Below, piece by piece: positions 33,006 to 44,654 of a stretch of DNA of 64,000 bases. The notes under the pieces are model-generated. The model saw only the letters and a program-made list of their open reading frames with translations. It made no database searches and had not been told where the DNA came from. Numbering within the stretch: the first letter of the stretch is position 1; every line of letters begins with the position of its first letter. Both the position numbers and the translations under genes were made by a program. Source of the DNA: Umbelopsis isabellina (lineage: Eukaryota; Mucoromycota; Umbelopsidomycetes; Umbelopsidales; Umbelopsidaceae); assembly GCA_016758905.1 (NCBI GenBank), contig JAEPQZ010000018.1:186001-250000 (forward strand). Reading direction: 5' to 3'.

Positions 33006-35866
33006 ATGAGTGCACATAGCGATAAGGAAGACAGTGGATCGCGATCCGGATCCGAAAGTCCTCCTCCAAGGGTGAGCTACCATACATTCCCAACTTGTGT
33101 GGTCGAGATCCTAGCAATTGACCCGTAACTTTTTGACCAACAGCCGGCGAAGCCCATTGCCCAGAGCAAACTTCAGGCATTCAGTTTGGGTGTACATAAA
33201 AAAACTCCATTTCAGCGACATAAGGAGGAATTGGAACAAAAGAAGAAGGTTGGAAGATAGAAGCCACAATAGACTGATCGGCCAGATACTAACAGGAATG
33301 TCAACTTGCAGAAAGAATCAGAAGAAGCTGCAAAAGTATATGCCGACTTTGTCGCCTCTTTCGACAACGAACGCAACGGAGGTATGGGACCTGCGTTTGT
33401 AAAATCAGGAGCAACCATGTTACCAGGTACGAACCTGTAATGAAAGAACGGACAATGGCAACAGTCTCTGATATGTCATTTTATACAGCTCCCGCCAGCA
33501 GCAATGTTTTTAACAGAAAACAGCCATACAAGCCGATGCCGTTTGTGAAGGCTGGTCAAAGTGTAACACCGAATCCATTAGCTACAGAGCCTTTAGATGC
33601 TGTTGAGGATAACACGAAAGAAGAAGAAGTATGTGAGAATATATCCACTGGGCATTTAAGCAGTCGTACTAATTGTACGTTACGTACCAATGATCCACCA
33701 TTAGGAGAAAGCCAAAAAGTTATCCAAAGCGCAGAAGAAGCGAAATTTAGACACATTTTTGGAGGAAATAAAAAGGTACGTTGTGGATCCAACAACTGGT
33801 TTTTTCGTGACCTGGAGCCTAACACGTCTATATAGAGAACAAGAAGATAGAGAGGGCCGATTAAAGCATGCTCGAGTTGGAAGAGGATTTGGTTCATCAA
33901 ATGCTGGTTCAGCAACTAATTTGACCCTTCAAGCTGGTAATTACTCGAGTTATCATAAGCCGTTTGCACCTTCAGCTTCTCAAAATGTGTTTAGCTTTCG
34001 CAGATCGGCCGGGTTCGCATGACGTGGGAGATAATACAACAACAAATTTGTACCTTGGTAACATTAGTCCCAACGTCAACGAGGCAATGCTATGTCGAGA
34101 TTTTGCTGTATTTGGTCCGATTGCATCGGTAAAAATCATGTGGCCACGCACTCAGGAGGAAAAGGATCGCAATCATAACTCGGCATTCATCAGTTTCATG
34201 AAGAGACCGGATGCAGAAAAGGCTATAAAAGCAATGGATGGCAAGGATTTACACGGTAATCTCTTACGAGTATGCTGGGGTAAGCCAGTGCCAATACCCA
34301 TGAAGCCAATATTTGGTAAGGATGATGTCTATGAGGTTGTGCAAAATCTTTGTCTTTCTCAATTGTTGACGCGAATTGTATAGCGTTAGAACGAAGCGCT
34401 GGAGCTTTACCGAGTGGATTGCCTTTCAATGCCCAGATAACGACAATAGGCAGTGGAGTGGTAATGGGAACGACGCTTCCACTTTGGCTAGTTGAACATA
34501 AATGATGGCTAACGTATATTGAAATGCAAAAGGTGTCCAAACCAAGATCTGAAATACAGGTCGTCAAACCTGAAGATACCCAACAGTTGAAACTCATACA
34601 TCGGACCATAGAGAGAGTGCTTGTTCACGGACAGAATTTTGAGGTACGTGAGATTTTGGTGACATGGGTACAAGTAGGTGCTAAAGTAACTGGTATGAAA
34701 ACAGGCTGCCCTTATAGGGCGAGAGTGGAATAATCCAGGTTACAGCTTCTTAACCAACAACAATGTAAGTTTATAGTAGATATGTACCAGCATTATCATA
34801 CGGTTGCTGAGAGTTTTTACAAGACCCCAGAGCACGTTTACTATCGATGGAAGCTTTATTCCTTATTGCAAGGAGATTCAAAGCACCATTGGCGGTCTGA
34901 ACCTTTTCAGATGTTCGCAGAGGGGCCATGGTGGATTCCACCAGAAATTCCCTTTGATAATCATGGTGAAGTGGATGAGATTGAAAACTCGTCTGATGAA
35001 GAGGAACGAGAAAAGCAACGAGAACATATCACCAAAGGTAATCTAAGCAAGGTGGCCAAACGACGGCTAGAAATTATGCTGCGAAAGATAAACTTTCAGC
35101 GTGGAACCGTTGCAAAAGCCATGGCTTTTGCCATCAATCATTCGGATGCTGCGGACGAGGTAATAAGTTATCTGGTGTGTCACAATTTTGGTCCATTGAT
35201 GCCGGAAACTAAGATATTTGTAGGTCATCGATATAATTTGCAAGTCCATGGTGTCTGATGGTGCACCTTTATCACAAAAGATTGCAAGATTATATCTAGT
35301 GTCCGATATCCTCCATAATAGCAGCGTTCATGTAACAAATGCATGGAAGTACCGAAGTGGATTCGAAATGAAGTTGTCTGAAGTATTCCAACACTTTAAC
35401 AAGATTTATCGATCAATTCGAGCGAGATTGAAGGCAGAACAAGTGAGGGTAAGCATAATCATTGCATTTTAAGTGAAAATCAACCGTGGTTATTCATCCT
35501 TTTCTTGTCATCTAGCGACAAATATGTAGCATATTCGCTGTTTGGAACAATTGGATTGTTTTTCCAGAACATCGGATAGCAGAGTATAATAGCATATTTA
35601 CTCAGCCAGGCACCGAGGTCGCAGCAAGTGAACCAGTCGTCGAGGAGGAGCCAGCTAACACACCACCAGAGCCTCAGCCCGACGAAGCAGCATTTGTGCA
35701 GGAGGAAGATACGGTGGATGGAGAGCCAATGGACGAGGATCTCGATGGTGAATCTATGTCGGATATTGATGGCGAGCCGTTAACAGACGATGAAGAGGCA
35801 GACGAAGTAGCCGAGGAAGCGATGCAACAGCCTCAAAAACAGGAGATAGAGGACATGTTTTCATAA
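33006..35866 (+). CDS. U2SURP: U2 snRNP-associated SURP protein (SR140)
   Basis: Splicing factor of the 17S U2 snRNP. Thirteen exons: 33006-33071, 33144-33248, 33312-33426, 33489-33628, 33705-33775, 33836-33936, 34004-34315, 34384-34460, 34533-34643, 34705-34764, 34812-35159, 35224-35448 and 35516-35866 (693 aa). N-terminal QSKLQAFSLG and NLDTFLEEIKR match human SR140 by eye and fix two difficult splices. The RRM begins TTTNLYLGNISPNVNEAMLC and includes SVKIMWPR. The SURP module covers IHRTIERVLVHGQNFE to HVYYRWKLYSLLQGDS. The CID domain includes QKIARLYLVSDILHNSS and a last helix ICSIFAVWNNWIVFPEH. After the CID there are only about 95 residues, acidic and Pro-rich. No cwf21 motif or RS tail, as in the roughly 1,030-aa animal protein, is present. 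Confidence 0.93.
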
Positions 35867-36109
35867 AATAGAAACCAAAGTAATTCTGGAACTTACAAGG
35901 CAGAGCGCAAAATATAAACTACTTTTATAACATCTTGTCACCATTTCTCATCAATGAGAAGGGCGTGATCTATAACTTCTCAATAGTTTACCTGATTAAA
36001 TTAAACAATGGTAGAATCTGAAATTATGGTCAGACTATCCTGTTGCCAAAATGACTTGGTTGAACAAAAAGTCGTTTTTGTTCAGCTTGGTTGGTAATAC
36101 TGGAACGCA

Positions 36110-36983
36110 ATGATCAAAATATGGAGTATGAAGGCCAAGGAGGCTGCCGCCGAGAAGAAGAAGCCAAAGACCAGTGCGGCACAAATTCGTGTTCAGAAAG
36201 GTGCATTGCAGCTTACCAGCCTTCAACAACTTGTCCCAACGCCTTGCTACGCACTTTTGCTGATTCAATTTCTCTCATGTCTATCTAGATCTAGCAGAAT
36301 TGGAAATACCATCCACCATTGAAATGACGTTTCCAGATCCGGCTGATATCCTCAACTTTGAGGTCAGGATTAGTCCTGATGACGGTAAGATTGTTGCTGC
36401 GGTTTTTTGAAGCATCGGCTTTTCTTCCGGCTTTTCGTTGAAGCAGTCCTAATGCCTACTCATACAGGTTTCTATAAGGGTGGACAATTCCACTTTACGT
36501 TCAACATTAACAATAATTACCCCCATGAGCCTCCAAAAGTACGATGTACTCAAAAGGTAAGCCGCCACTGCTCATACTTTTGTTTCAACGCTCAGGTAAA
36601 ATCTTCAGCCCTTTTTGACTGGTGTTTGCATTGATGATTTAGATATATCATCCCAATATCGACTTGGAAGGCAATATTTGCTTGAATATTTTGCGAGAAG
36701 ATTGGAAACCAGTATTATCACTTCATTCAGTACTTGTTGGTCTCCAATACCTCTTTTTGGAGCCCAATGCTGATGATCCGTTGAACAAAGGTATGCAATC
36801 ACACACACATGTTTTTCAATATGTCGATAACCCCATCTGATTTTTGTTGAACCCTTTTTCTTTATTTTTCCAGCTGCTGCAGAAGATTTGCGATCAAACC
36901 GACGCGCCTTTGAACAGAATGTGCGCCTTTCAATGAGAGGCGGCCTTCACAAGGGTATTTCTTACGATAATGTTATCGCTTAA
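36110..36983 (+). CDS. UBC12: NEDD8-conjugating E2 enzyme UBC12
   Basis: Transfers NEDD8/Rub1 from the E1 to cullins, which activates SCF-type ubiquitin ligases. Five exons, 36110-36200, 36289-36384, 36468-36556, 36643-36790 and 36874-36983, encode 177 aa (human UBE2M 183). The N-terminal MIKIWSMK matches the docking peptide that binds the UBA3/APPBP1 E1. The UBC fold shows [20 protein letters not shown] and then [20 protein letters not shown], with the catalytic cysteine near residue 105. The end reads [13 protein letters not shown]. It lies in tandem between U2SURP and GET4. Confidence 0.96.
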
Positions 36984-37301
36984 ATGTCATCGCATTAGAT
37001 ACCATGGTTAAACTTGTAAACCGATTCGAAGTAGCTTATTATCAATGTAGCTTTATATATTTCTTTCTTCTTCTTTTTTTTTATATCTCATCTGTTGTTT
37101 GGCCTTCGTTTACGTTTGAATCTTTGATAATACAATTAGCCGCATTGAGCATTTTTCATTTCAATTTATATAAACCGACCTTTAACTTGTAAAAATGGCT
37201 GGGCAAACAGAAAGTACGTAGCCCAGAAATTTCTGGCTCGTTGGCTGGTGAAATTCAAAGCTCGCTCGCGAGAGTAATCTATAAAAGTTGAGCTTTCCAC
37301 C
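36984..37301. other. Intergenic spacer UBC12-GET4
   Basis: 318 bp, strongly T-rich on the plus strand (3' UTR of UBC12, then the GET4 promoter). Nothing else recognised. Confidence 0.45.
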
Positions 37302-38590
37302 ATGAGCAGTAAAGGCACAGAAAAGACGCTGCAAAAGCTCAAGCAATCAGTTGAGGATGGCAACTACTATGAAGCGCACCAGATGTATCGCACTGTAGCC
37401 AGACGGTAACTAAATACTGAAGCATGACGTGGTAGAGCAACTCTGCTACAGTGAACTAATACAATCTCTTTCGCCACAGACTCACCAAGCAACAAAAGTA
37501 CCGAGATGTAATTGACCTTTTGCATTCAGGTGCTGCGTCTCTGCTCAAGCAGAAGCAAAGTGGATCCGGCTCTGACTTGGCATTGTACATGCTCGATACT
37601 TATAAACTCTCAAATACCCCTGTTACGGAAGAGTCTCTGGGTTAGTTGGATCATTCAACCACTTTTTGCCTGTTTGCTCACAAAACACTTATAATAATAA
37701 TCCTTTTCCAATTTAGATCGAGTTGTTGAGCTTTTGGAATTGTATCCCGCCGACGAACCTGGCCGTAAGACGTTCATTAACAGTGCCATCAGGTAAGGGA
37801 TCATAGCCTGTCATTGTAGCTTGTGAGTATCACCACTGACATTCGTTCACTATGTAGTTGGTCACAAAAAAATGGAGATAGCGAAATGGGCGACCCCGAT
37901 CTCCATAATTTTGCGGGCACTCTTCTGTATCATAATAAGCAATATAACGAAGCAGAAAAGCACTTGCTGTTTGGATCTGAAGAGAGCGGTAAACTTCTGG
38001 GCGACGTAGAGTATGATTGGGCTGTTGAAATTGACAGCGCGGACAAGGGAACATTCATTGCGCGAGCCGTCTTGCAGTAAGTGTTGTCTCTCTTCGCCAT
38101 GCCTGCTTACACACAACTCGACTGATAACCCATGGTGCTTTTTAGATTGTTAGCCATGAAGAACATACATTATGCAAATTTGGCATTTCAGGCCTTTACA
38201 AAACGTCTGGATGCGTCAGAAGCACTCGGTGAAGCTCCTTATAGGCCTGCGCCTGCTGATCAATCCATTAATATCACCATTTACAAGGACTCGTTGATTA
38301 ACTTTAGTCAGCTTTTGATCCTAACTGCTCAGCGAGATGCAGGCGAGCTTTTCAAAACGTTGAAATCCAAGTATGCTCCTGCATTCGCACAAGACAGCAA
38401 ATTCGACTTTGATGAAGCACTTGCGGATTTCGGTCTTTCTTTCTTTAATATTCAGAAGCCACGAAACCAAGGAAATGTGCTGCAAGATTTAATGAGCAGT
38501 CTGTTTAGTGGTGGTGGTGGTCCAGCCAACACTGGGGCAAAGAGAGTAGGGGGTCCTGGACAGGGTTCAAGTGGAACGGAATTGGATTAG
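37302..38590 (+). CDS. GET4: GET4, tail-anchored protein targeting factor
   Basis: Alpha-solenoid protein that with Get5 links Sgt2 to the Get3 ATPase for inserting tail-anchored proteins into the ER. Five exons, 37302-37405, 37480-37640, 37717-37792, 37858-38076 and 38146-38590, encode 334 aa. Family blocks include LKQSVEDGNYYEAHQMYRT, DVIDLLHSGAASLLKQKQ, GDPDLHNFAGTLLYHNKQYN EAEKHL and the later NIHYANLAFQAF with SLINFSQLLILTAQRDAGEL. The C-terminus ends in a flexible Gly-rich stretch after SSLFSGGGGP. It is convergent with the GPI-protein gene. Confidence 0.94.
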
Positions 38591-38768
38591 AAGCAAGTAA
38601 CGGTTTTTAATAAATCTAAAGCGGTTTAATAAAAAAGAAAAACTTAGGAAAAGCGCATTATAACATAGTCAGCGGGAATATGGTGAAGTAATACGAGTGC
38701 AATAAGTGTACGGGTTGTAATAGAAATCTAATGGGGATAAATATGTACGCTGATCAAGCGGAATTTGA

Positions 38769-39564
38769 TCAAATGAAATAACATAATGTTGCTAATACAA
38801 TGGCTGCTACCAAGTAGCTATGTCCTGTCATACTAGCAGCACTTGTAGTAGTATTACTCTCAAGAGGTTGGTTTACGCTATTGTTGGAGCAGTTTGGCTG
38901 CTGCTTCCACCCAGCCGGAGCATTGATTGACACAGGAATATTGATGGATGAGTATAGATGAGTTCCATTGATTGTGTCTAACTCGTTGAAAGTAAGCTGT
39001 CGGATGATAGCAATTAGCAGCATATCAATGAAAAAATACAAATTGACCTGAAAAGGTATATCTTACATTGTAATCGCCAGCAGGGACGCAGCCAGGTACT
39101 ATCCAATTCGGATGCAGAACAGTGGAGCCTGGTTCGCTGCTCAAATTAAGAGGATTCCTTACTGTTAAATTGAAATTGGTTGCGGTCAAGAAGATAGAAA
39201 CCGCATCGACTTGATTGCAAAAAGGTGGAAATAGATTGGTTATTACTAGCTCAACATAATGTTACCGGCAATAAAATTCTGTCTTACGCTTTTCGTTATT
39301 GGTAATTTTGCCTACCAAAGGAAAAAGTGCGTTAATACTGTGTCAGTCACAAGTTGCTTGTCCCGTTCTAATAAGAAAAATGACGCCGAAGTGCTTACCG
39401 TCAAGACTGATGTCTATCGCAATGGGCATAGTGGCATTGACCTGGAATGTAGAATTCGGTGCCGGTGCATCAACAATAACAATGCCCGAACCAAAGTATT
39501 GACCGTTCGAATACAGATCAGCGCTGGCGGCAACAGCCATAAGCAAAACACCAAGAAATTTCAT
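38769..39564 (-). CDS. Secreted, probably GPI-anchored cell-surface protein
   Basis: Exons 39564-39399, 39311-39288, 39245-39067 and 38996-38769 encode 198 aa. Exon 2 is a 24-nt micro-exon, and the model depends on it. The N-terminal signal peptide is MKFLGVLLMAVAASA. The mature part is rich in Asn/Thr with several N-glycosylation sites (NST, NAT, NLT, NLS, NGT, NNS, NTT). Cysteines near FCNQVD, PGCVPAG and PNCSNN may form disulphides. The C-terminal 20 residues are hydrophobic (YLVAAIVLATLCYFI) after a small-residue stretch (TTTSAASMTG), a typical GPI-attachment signal. The overall look is like fungal wall or plasma-membrane GPI proteins of the KRE9/KNH-like group, but I cannot assign a family. 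Confidence 0.72.
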
Positions 39565-39868
39565 AAGTTATAGTTTTGGATAGTGTATTAAGAAGTAAGA
39601 GACAAAAGAAAAAGGGATGTGAGACGTCTAATATTGGCCGTGTCTTGTAATGGAAGATATCAGAGTTACACGGAGTAACCAGCAGTAACAGGATGTGTAA
39701 AGAGGCCCTCGTGGGCACAATATTGAGTTCTGTGTCCGCCATAAGGGTCATTTGTCAAAAAGGCAACCCGCAACAATACGAGGGTTTGATAAGTAATATT
39801 ATAGTTAAATGAGAACAAAAACATATCATACAAAAAGACGCACAGCTTCTATATACCCTACGTCGCAT
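39565..39868. other. Promoter of the GPI-protein gene
   Basis: 304 bp between tandem minus-strand genes. No gene or clear motif seen. Confidence 0.4.
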
Positions 39869-41418
39869 CTATTGACTTCTAAAATCGATTTCTCGTTTGG
39901 CCAGCTCAAACACAAGAAATCCTAAGCTAGTGGCGGGTGCTACTTTAAGCAACGTTGCTGAAAAGTCTTGGTATAAATATTTTCTCCAGCTACCACCATT
40001 CAATCGCACTTGAATTTTGCATTGCTCCCACGTTTCTCGATACAATTTTCGAGTGGTTTCTCTACATTTTGGATTGGCGTACTCGGACTGCGCTTCAGCT
40101 ACCCAAAACACATTGTGAATCTTGGATAAAGGATGATCGATTGTCTGATACGCCTGTCAAATGAAAAGAAAAGAAAAGAAAAGGTCAGTTCATTTACACA
40201 AGTCTAATTTTCAGTAATATGAACCTGAACATACCACAGCAGCAGCTGCTCCAGCAGCAACAACAAAAATAGGCTCTAATAATAGCGGTGGTTTCTCCCT
40301 TACCAGTTCTCCTGGTGATGATACTGTAGCAGCCGCGGTATCCTCCATCACATCCTCATGGTGGTCATCGTGACTTATGAACCCACTATGATTCCAGTCC
40401 TTATCTACTCGACTTAAAGCCTCGGATGAATCGATCTGGTAGCCATATACTTCATCCAAAAAATAATAATATCCTTGTTGTTTAACCCATTCAAACGTGG
40501 CAAAAAATAGCCCACATGCCAATGAATCCTGTGGGCAATAAGGTAAGCAAATTGGCAACCTGACATTTTCCTTTTGTAGTATATGACATGCTTACCCTCA
40601 GTAATGTCAAAGTGAAACCTCTATACGCACTAGACAAGCCAAGCTCTTTCAAAGTGGCTTTTGCATATTGATACATGGACCGATGCTTGCCCTCCAACAA
40701 ATCCGCCACTTCAAAACGAACTTTCAAACTATCCAGCGGCGTCGCAATAACACACTGGGCAGCGCCAGCCAACATGCCTGCCGAGAACACAGCTGTAAAC
40801 GGTGGGGGTGGGAAGGTTCTGTGCAGTTGAAAGTGAGATGCCGGATGAAAGATAGGTAGAGTTGCAATGTAGGTGGTATATAGCACAGTGCCGACCAAGG
40901 TATTGGCAATCAATGGTGGCATCAGATGGCGAGGTATAAATTTCCAGCCTTGCGCCTTGACTGCGTTACTGATCATACCAATGGAGGTATATCGGAAGGA
41001 GAATCTTTTTGTAGTTTCATGCGCTGGCATCAAAGCTCTGGCCATGACTAAATAATCGACTCGCAGTGGTCGGAACAGCTAGAAAAATAAACCAATAAGG
41101 TTATATCGTATTCATGTCAGTGATACAAATGGACAAGTTTATAGAAGCGATCCATACCTTGATAGGAGTTCGATAGAACAGCCACAAGCTCTGCATAATC
41201 AATGTTCTTGCAAGTGCAGTTGTTGAACCAACCGATGTGATTTCTTTCGCTTTCTGTTTCTTCTGCTGTAAATTCTGTGTTCCGAGAGCTTGAGTATAGA
41301 AGTTTGTGGGCAGAACGGACGACATGGGACCTGAAAATGAAGGAACTGCCCATGGCCGTTTTGATGTCGTTTCCACCGACGAATTGGGCGCCGGATTCGA
41401 CGGTGATTGCACGGACAT
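39869..41418 (-). CDS. Divergent mitochondrial carrier family protein
   Basis: Four exons, 41418-41158, 41078-40596, 40528-40235 and 40153-39869, encode 440 aa from ATG 41418; a second ATG at 41325 would give a protein 31 residues shorter. Carrier features are clear in the middle repeat (AGMLAGAAQCVIATPLDSLKVRF, matching Px[DE]xx[KR]). They are degenerate in the first (TPIKLFRPLR) and third (HPLSKIHNV) repeats. Other membrane-helix segments are visible (LIANTLVGTVLYTTYIATL; LACGLFFATFEWVKQQ; LLEPIFVVAAGAAAAV; SLGFLVFELAKRE). An acidic, His-rich loop of about 55 residues (near DHHEDVMED) is inserted between the later helices. The family includes inner-membrane metabolite transporters, but substrate cannot be inferred because contact residues are not recognisable. 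Confidence 0.8.
40159..40182 (+). repeat. AAAAG microsatellite in carrier intron
   Basis: About four tandem AAAAG units inside the intron before the last exon of the carrier gene. On the coding strand it forms the polypyrimidine tract. Confidence 0.7.
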
Positions 41419-42385
41419 TGACCAAAGGCTATGAATGTTCTGTTCAGGCACAAATTACTAGTAGAGGGGAATTTCTCGGAGACCAGCTGGCAGTCACGAA
41501 AATTTAAATGCGTCAGGCTCGATCCGGTGGTCCGTTCGGCTGTGCCCAACCAGCCGGTAGTGCCTTTCTCCATGTAGCTAGCTACCTTCAAACGTCAGGG
41601 ATAAATTGCTTGAATTCAAGGAACATACCGAATCAGTTACTACAAGTATTTTACAATGTAACGAATATTTTTATTGGGCATTGCATGTCGTATTGCTACT
41701 ACTTTTAACTTTTTTACTTGCCTGCAATTGGCATAAGCAAATGTCTATAAAAAAAAACAAGTAGCCAATGATTGAGACGGATGGTGTGTCATATCTTCTA
41801 TGGTACGTGTTTTACTGATGACTCGGAGATATCGTAGTAGAGCCAAGACTTTGTCTGTTACCGAATAGTAACATTGAATAATTCGTCAGCGGCTTGCGGG
41901 GATGAAAGGTTAAAAACAGAGTAATGATAAATGATATCTTGCTCAAATAGGCATAGACAAACATTTAATTGTATGCGATTCCTTATGAGGAACGCAGCCT
42001 GATTTATACTGATACTGGAGCAGATTCACTAAGAAAAAACATGGCGAGACCATTAAACAACAGTAACAAGGAACCAATTTTATGTTGTTTGGGAACTTAT
42101 ATTGATGCAAGCGTGTTTGTGTGTATTGTGTGTAAAGTAAATGGATTGAAACAGAATATGGTATTCCACATACGTGTTTTATCGTTGTTTATGGGTAGCT
42201 TTTTGGGGTTTTTACGAATATCGACTACTGGGATCTTGAATAAATAAAAGCGACCCTAGAATCTAATATACAGCACCGCTTGTTGTCTATATTATGTACA
42301 TCGATTTGTCAAGCGGGAAAGATTTGTGTTATATTGAGGGGAGGGGTTTTGGAAGACGATGGATGGCCAATTTTTGCGTCAGGTA
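41419..42385. other. Intergenic region upstream of the carrier and downstream of the bZIP gene
   Basis: 967 bp. It contains the carrier 5' flank and the bZIP 3' flank. A plus-strand frame at 41969-42247 (92 codons) is A/T-rich with no family match and is not called. No repeats of note. Confidence 0.4.
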
Positions 42386-43033
42386 CTATGCTAGTTTTTT
42401 TGATTTTCCTTTACTGATGCTTTTTGACCTTTGCGGTGATCCAGAGTTTTTATGTCGTTTGTAGTCATTGGTTGGTTCACCGCCTTCGTGGTGCGTTGAA
42501 TGTAATGAGCCTGTGAGTTGAATCTCCAATTCAGCGCATCGCTTACGCAGCTGCTCGTTGTCTCTTTGAGCGTCTTCTAGTTTGCTCTTGAGCGTAGTGT
42601 TTGATTTTGTAAGCTCTTCTATCTCCGTCGACATGTGCATGGTGACAGCGTGTTTTTTAGCTCGATATTTTGCAGATGCTGCCTTATTTCGCTGTCTTCG
42701 TTCAGATAAAGATAATGGAATGTCCTGAGCATATCTTGGAGGTGCTCCATGAGCTGGCGTCGCGGAAGAAGTTGACACAGGGCTATCTTCCTGATTGGAT
42801 TCGGCTGCCGATGAGTACCTTCTAAATGCTTCTGTGGAATCCCATGATGGTGATTTGTCTCCATGTGTATCCAGCTGAAAACCATCCTGCTGGTCTATGG
42901 GATTTGGCCGACTTGATGAATCATGTTGGTGATGATTATTGTTAATGTCGTCGTCGTGTGTTGTAATGGCATGAATAGACATGGCATTAAGGGATGGGTG
43001 AGTATCGTGATCAGAATCGTCCAAGTTAGACAT
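42386..43033 (-). CDS. bZIP transcription factor
   Basis: Intronless, 215 aa from ATG 43033. An acidic/His/Asn-rich N-terminus (DDDINNNHHQHDSSS) may be an activation region. The basic region is SERRQRNKAASAKYRAKKHA, with the N-x2-A-A-S-x-K-Y-R signature. A leucine zipper follows with heptads IEELTKS, LKSKLED, NEQLRKR and LEIQLTG. The Asn-Ala-Ala-Ser-Ala-Tyr-Arg pattern is closer to the Cys-3/MetR/GCN4-like group than to AP-1-type factors with Phe, but the target pathway cannot be fixed by eye. The tail is basic (SKSISKGKSKKLA). A perfect CRE palindrome lies about 450 bp upstream. Confidence 0.9.
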   Translation of the reverse strand: MSNLDDSDHDTHPSLNAMSIHAITTHDDDINNNHHQHDSSSRPNPIDQQDGFQLDTHGDKSPSWDSTEAFRRYSSAAESNQEDSPVSTSSATPAHGAPPRYAQDIPLSLSERRQRNKAASAKYRAKKHAVTMHMSTEIEELTKSNTTLKSKLEDAQRDNEQLRKRCAELEIQLTGSLHSTHHEGGEPTNDYKRHKNSGSPQRSKSISKGKSKKLA

Positions 43034-44654
43034 GTTTAAAGGTTTAAGAAAAAATGTGATAAAGAGAGAGAAAAGGAAGAAAGGCAAAAAAAAGGTTCAA
43101 GGAATTGAATATATTACGTTTTATTTTACGCAAGGAAAGGCAAGCACTTGCTATATTTTCATTTCAATTATGTGCCATCGACGACTTGATTATGCCGTGC
43201 CTTGAAAGATCGCCTGCTTTAGTGGTTACATCATGGCAATCACCCAATTTGGGCAATGACTTTCTGAAGTGTTCCTCGCTACTTCCTATTAAGTGGGAGG
43301 TGCAAAGCAAAGCCGTGGCTGTGGAAGGTATGGTTAGGTCACCAATGATAATTTTTACGAGCATTCACTTGCTCATCTCTTTGCTTCTCGTTACGTGCTC
43401 ATGTATCACTTGACTTTGACGCCATAGTGGTGTTGACTGCTGAACAACCATTCGTTGACCATTTTTGGGATTTTTACACTGACGTCAACCCTCAGGCTAT
43501 ACCCTCGCTCTAAACCAAAGCTTGTTTTTGGCAATGACAAGTCCATGAGATATTTGGGTCAAAGTTCAAATATCCTATATTGAGCTCCTCCGAAATTTCA
43601 AAATTACCATGTAGAATGGCCCGATTTCACTGGCCCCAAACCTGACCGTTATCATTACATATGTTTTATCTACATTGGCCCATGGTACTGGCAAAAAGCA
43701 GGTTTTGAAAAAAAAAATTTGGGCGCAAATATCTTAACGTTATACAAATTAACTAATTATGCTAATATGCCACATCGAAGAAATCGAACAATATATTGTC
43801 ACTGGCTGCTAGAACACCATCACTACGCAATCGAAAACCTTAACTTCTTTGCCCGACTTTAAGGGAAATCCTATCACTCTTTGCATTACCGTTCCATGAT
43901 TTTTTCCTCTAAACCAAACTTGTTATTCATCCCGCCTTCACAGGCAAACACCGACATGGATTGTATGAAATGTTGAATTTTCCAGAACGTTGGTAAAAAA
44001 AATGCAAAGCCAACCCATGTGTTTACCGACCTCTTGGCTATTAAGTTCTTTTCGTTTCAATTTTATTTCCATTTTTTTTAAAATTAATATTGAGTTTTCG
44101 GTTCCTTCTGACACACATCATCACCAGCCATTACTACTATTTCTGTAAAAAAAAATTAAAAATTGGAATAAGCTCTTCCACTTCTGTTTTCCCTCATCGG
44201 CGATGTTATGATATCATCTCCTTTTTGCCGATCGGGGTTGCTACACCTTGGAAACCCAGGTCCGTCAGCTTGTAGACCGGGTCCTGCTCAGCTTTGCAAA
44301 AAGAAATCAAATCATAATAGACCGTTGACTACAAGTTGAAGAGGGTTGTGATTGAGTAAAAGCAACGTCTGAAGTGTTCGATGGAAAACAGCCTCTTGCC
44401 TAATGCAGACAGAAGCATGGATTTCATTGGCGCCATAATATTTGGTAATCGTACGATTATTTTGATGCAACTCAAAATGATTGACACAAGGAGTATCCCA
44501 ACCTTACGTCACATGATTCGCCAAAGTCGTATGTGGCTGGCAAACTCTGCTTGTCTCGGTTGTCACTAGCATTAGCCACAGTGGCTGATGCCCGACAAAA
44601 ATTTTCTTTCTTTGGCCATCCTGCCTGTGGAGGCACAAGTAGATTCTAACAAGC
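43034..44654. other. Long divergent intergenic region bZIP/HPM1
   Basis: 1,621 bp, the longest gap in the window. It holds the bZIP promoter (right) and the HPM1 promoter, with a TGACGTCA site at 43480. Short frames on both strands (43105-43413 plus; 43364-43164 minus) have no recognisable similarity. No tRNA, 5S or transposon ends found. It could hide a non-coding RNA, but nothing in the sequence shows it. Confidence 0.4.
43480..43487. promoter_or_regulatory. CRE/ATF-type palindrome TGACGTCA
   Basis: A perfect 8-bp cAMP-response-element palindrome, 447 bp upstream of the bZIP start codon. bZIP dimers bind this sequence, so autoregulation is possible. Confidence 0.5.

Noticed and set aside
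41969-42247. Plus-strand 92-codon frame downstream of the bZIP gene
   Set aside because: A/T-rich composition, no motif, lies in the likely 3' flank of the bZIP gene.
43105-43413. Overlapping short frames on both strands upstream of the bZIP gene
   Set aside because: Neither strand shows a family motif; more likely promoter or UTR sequence.
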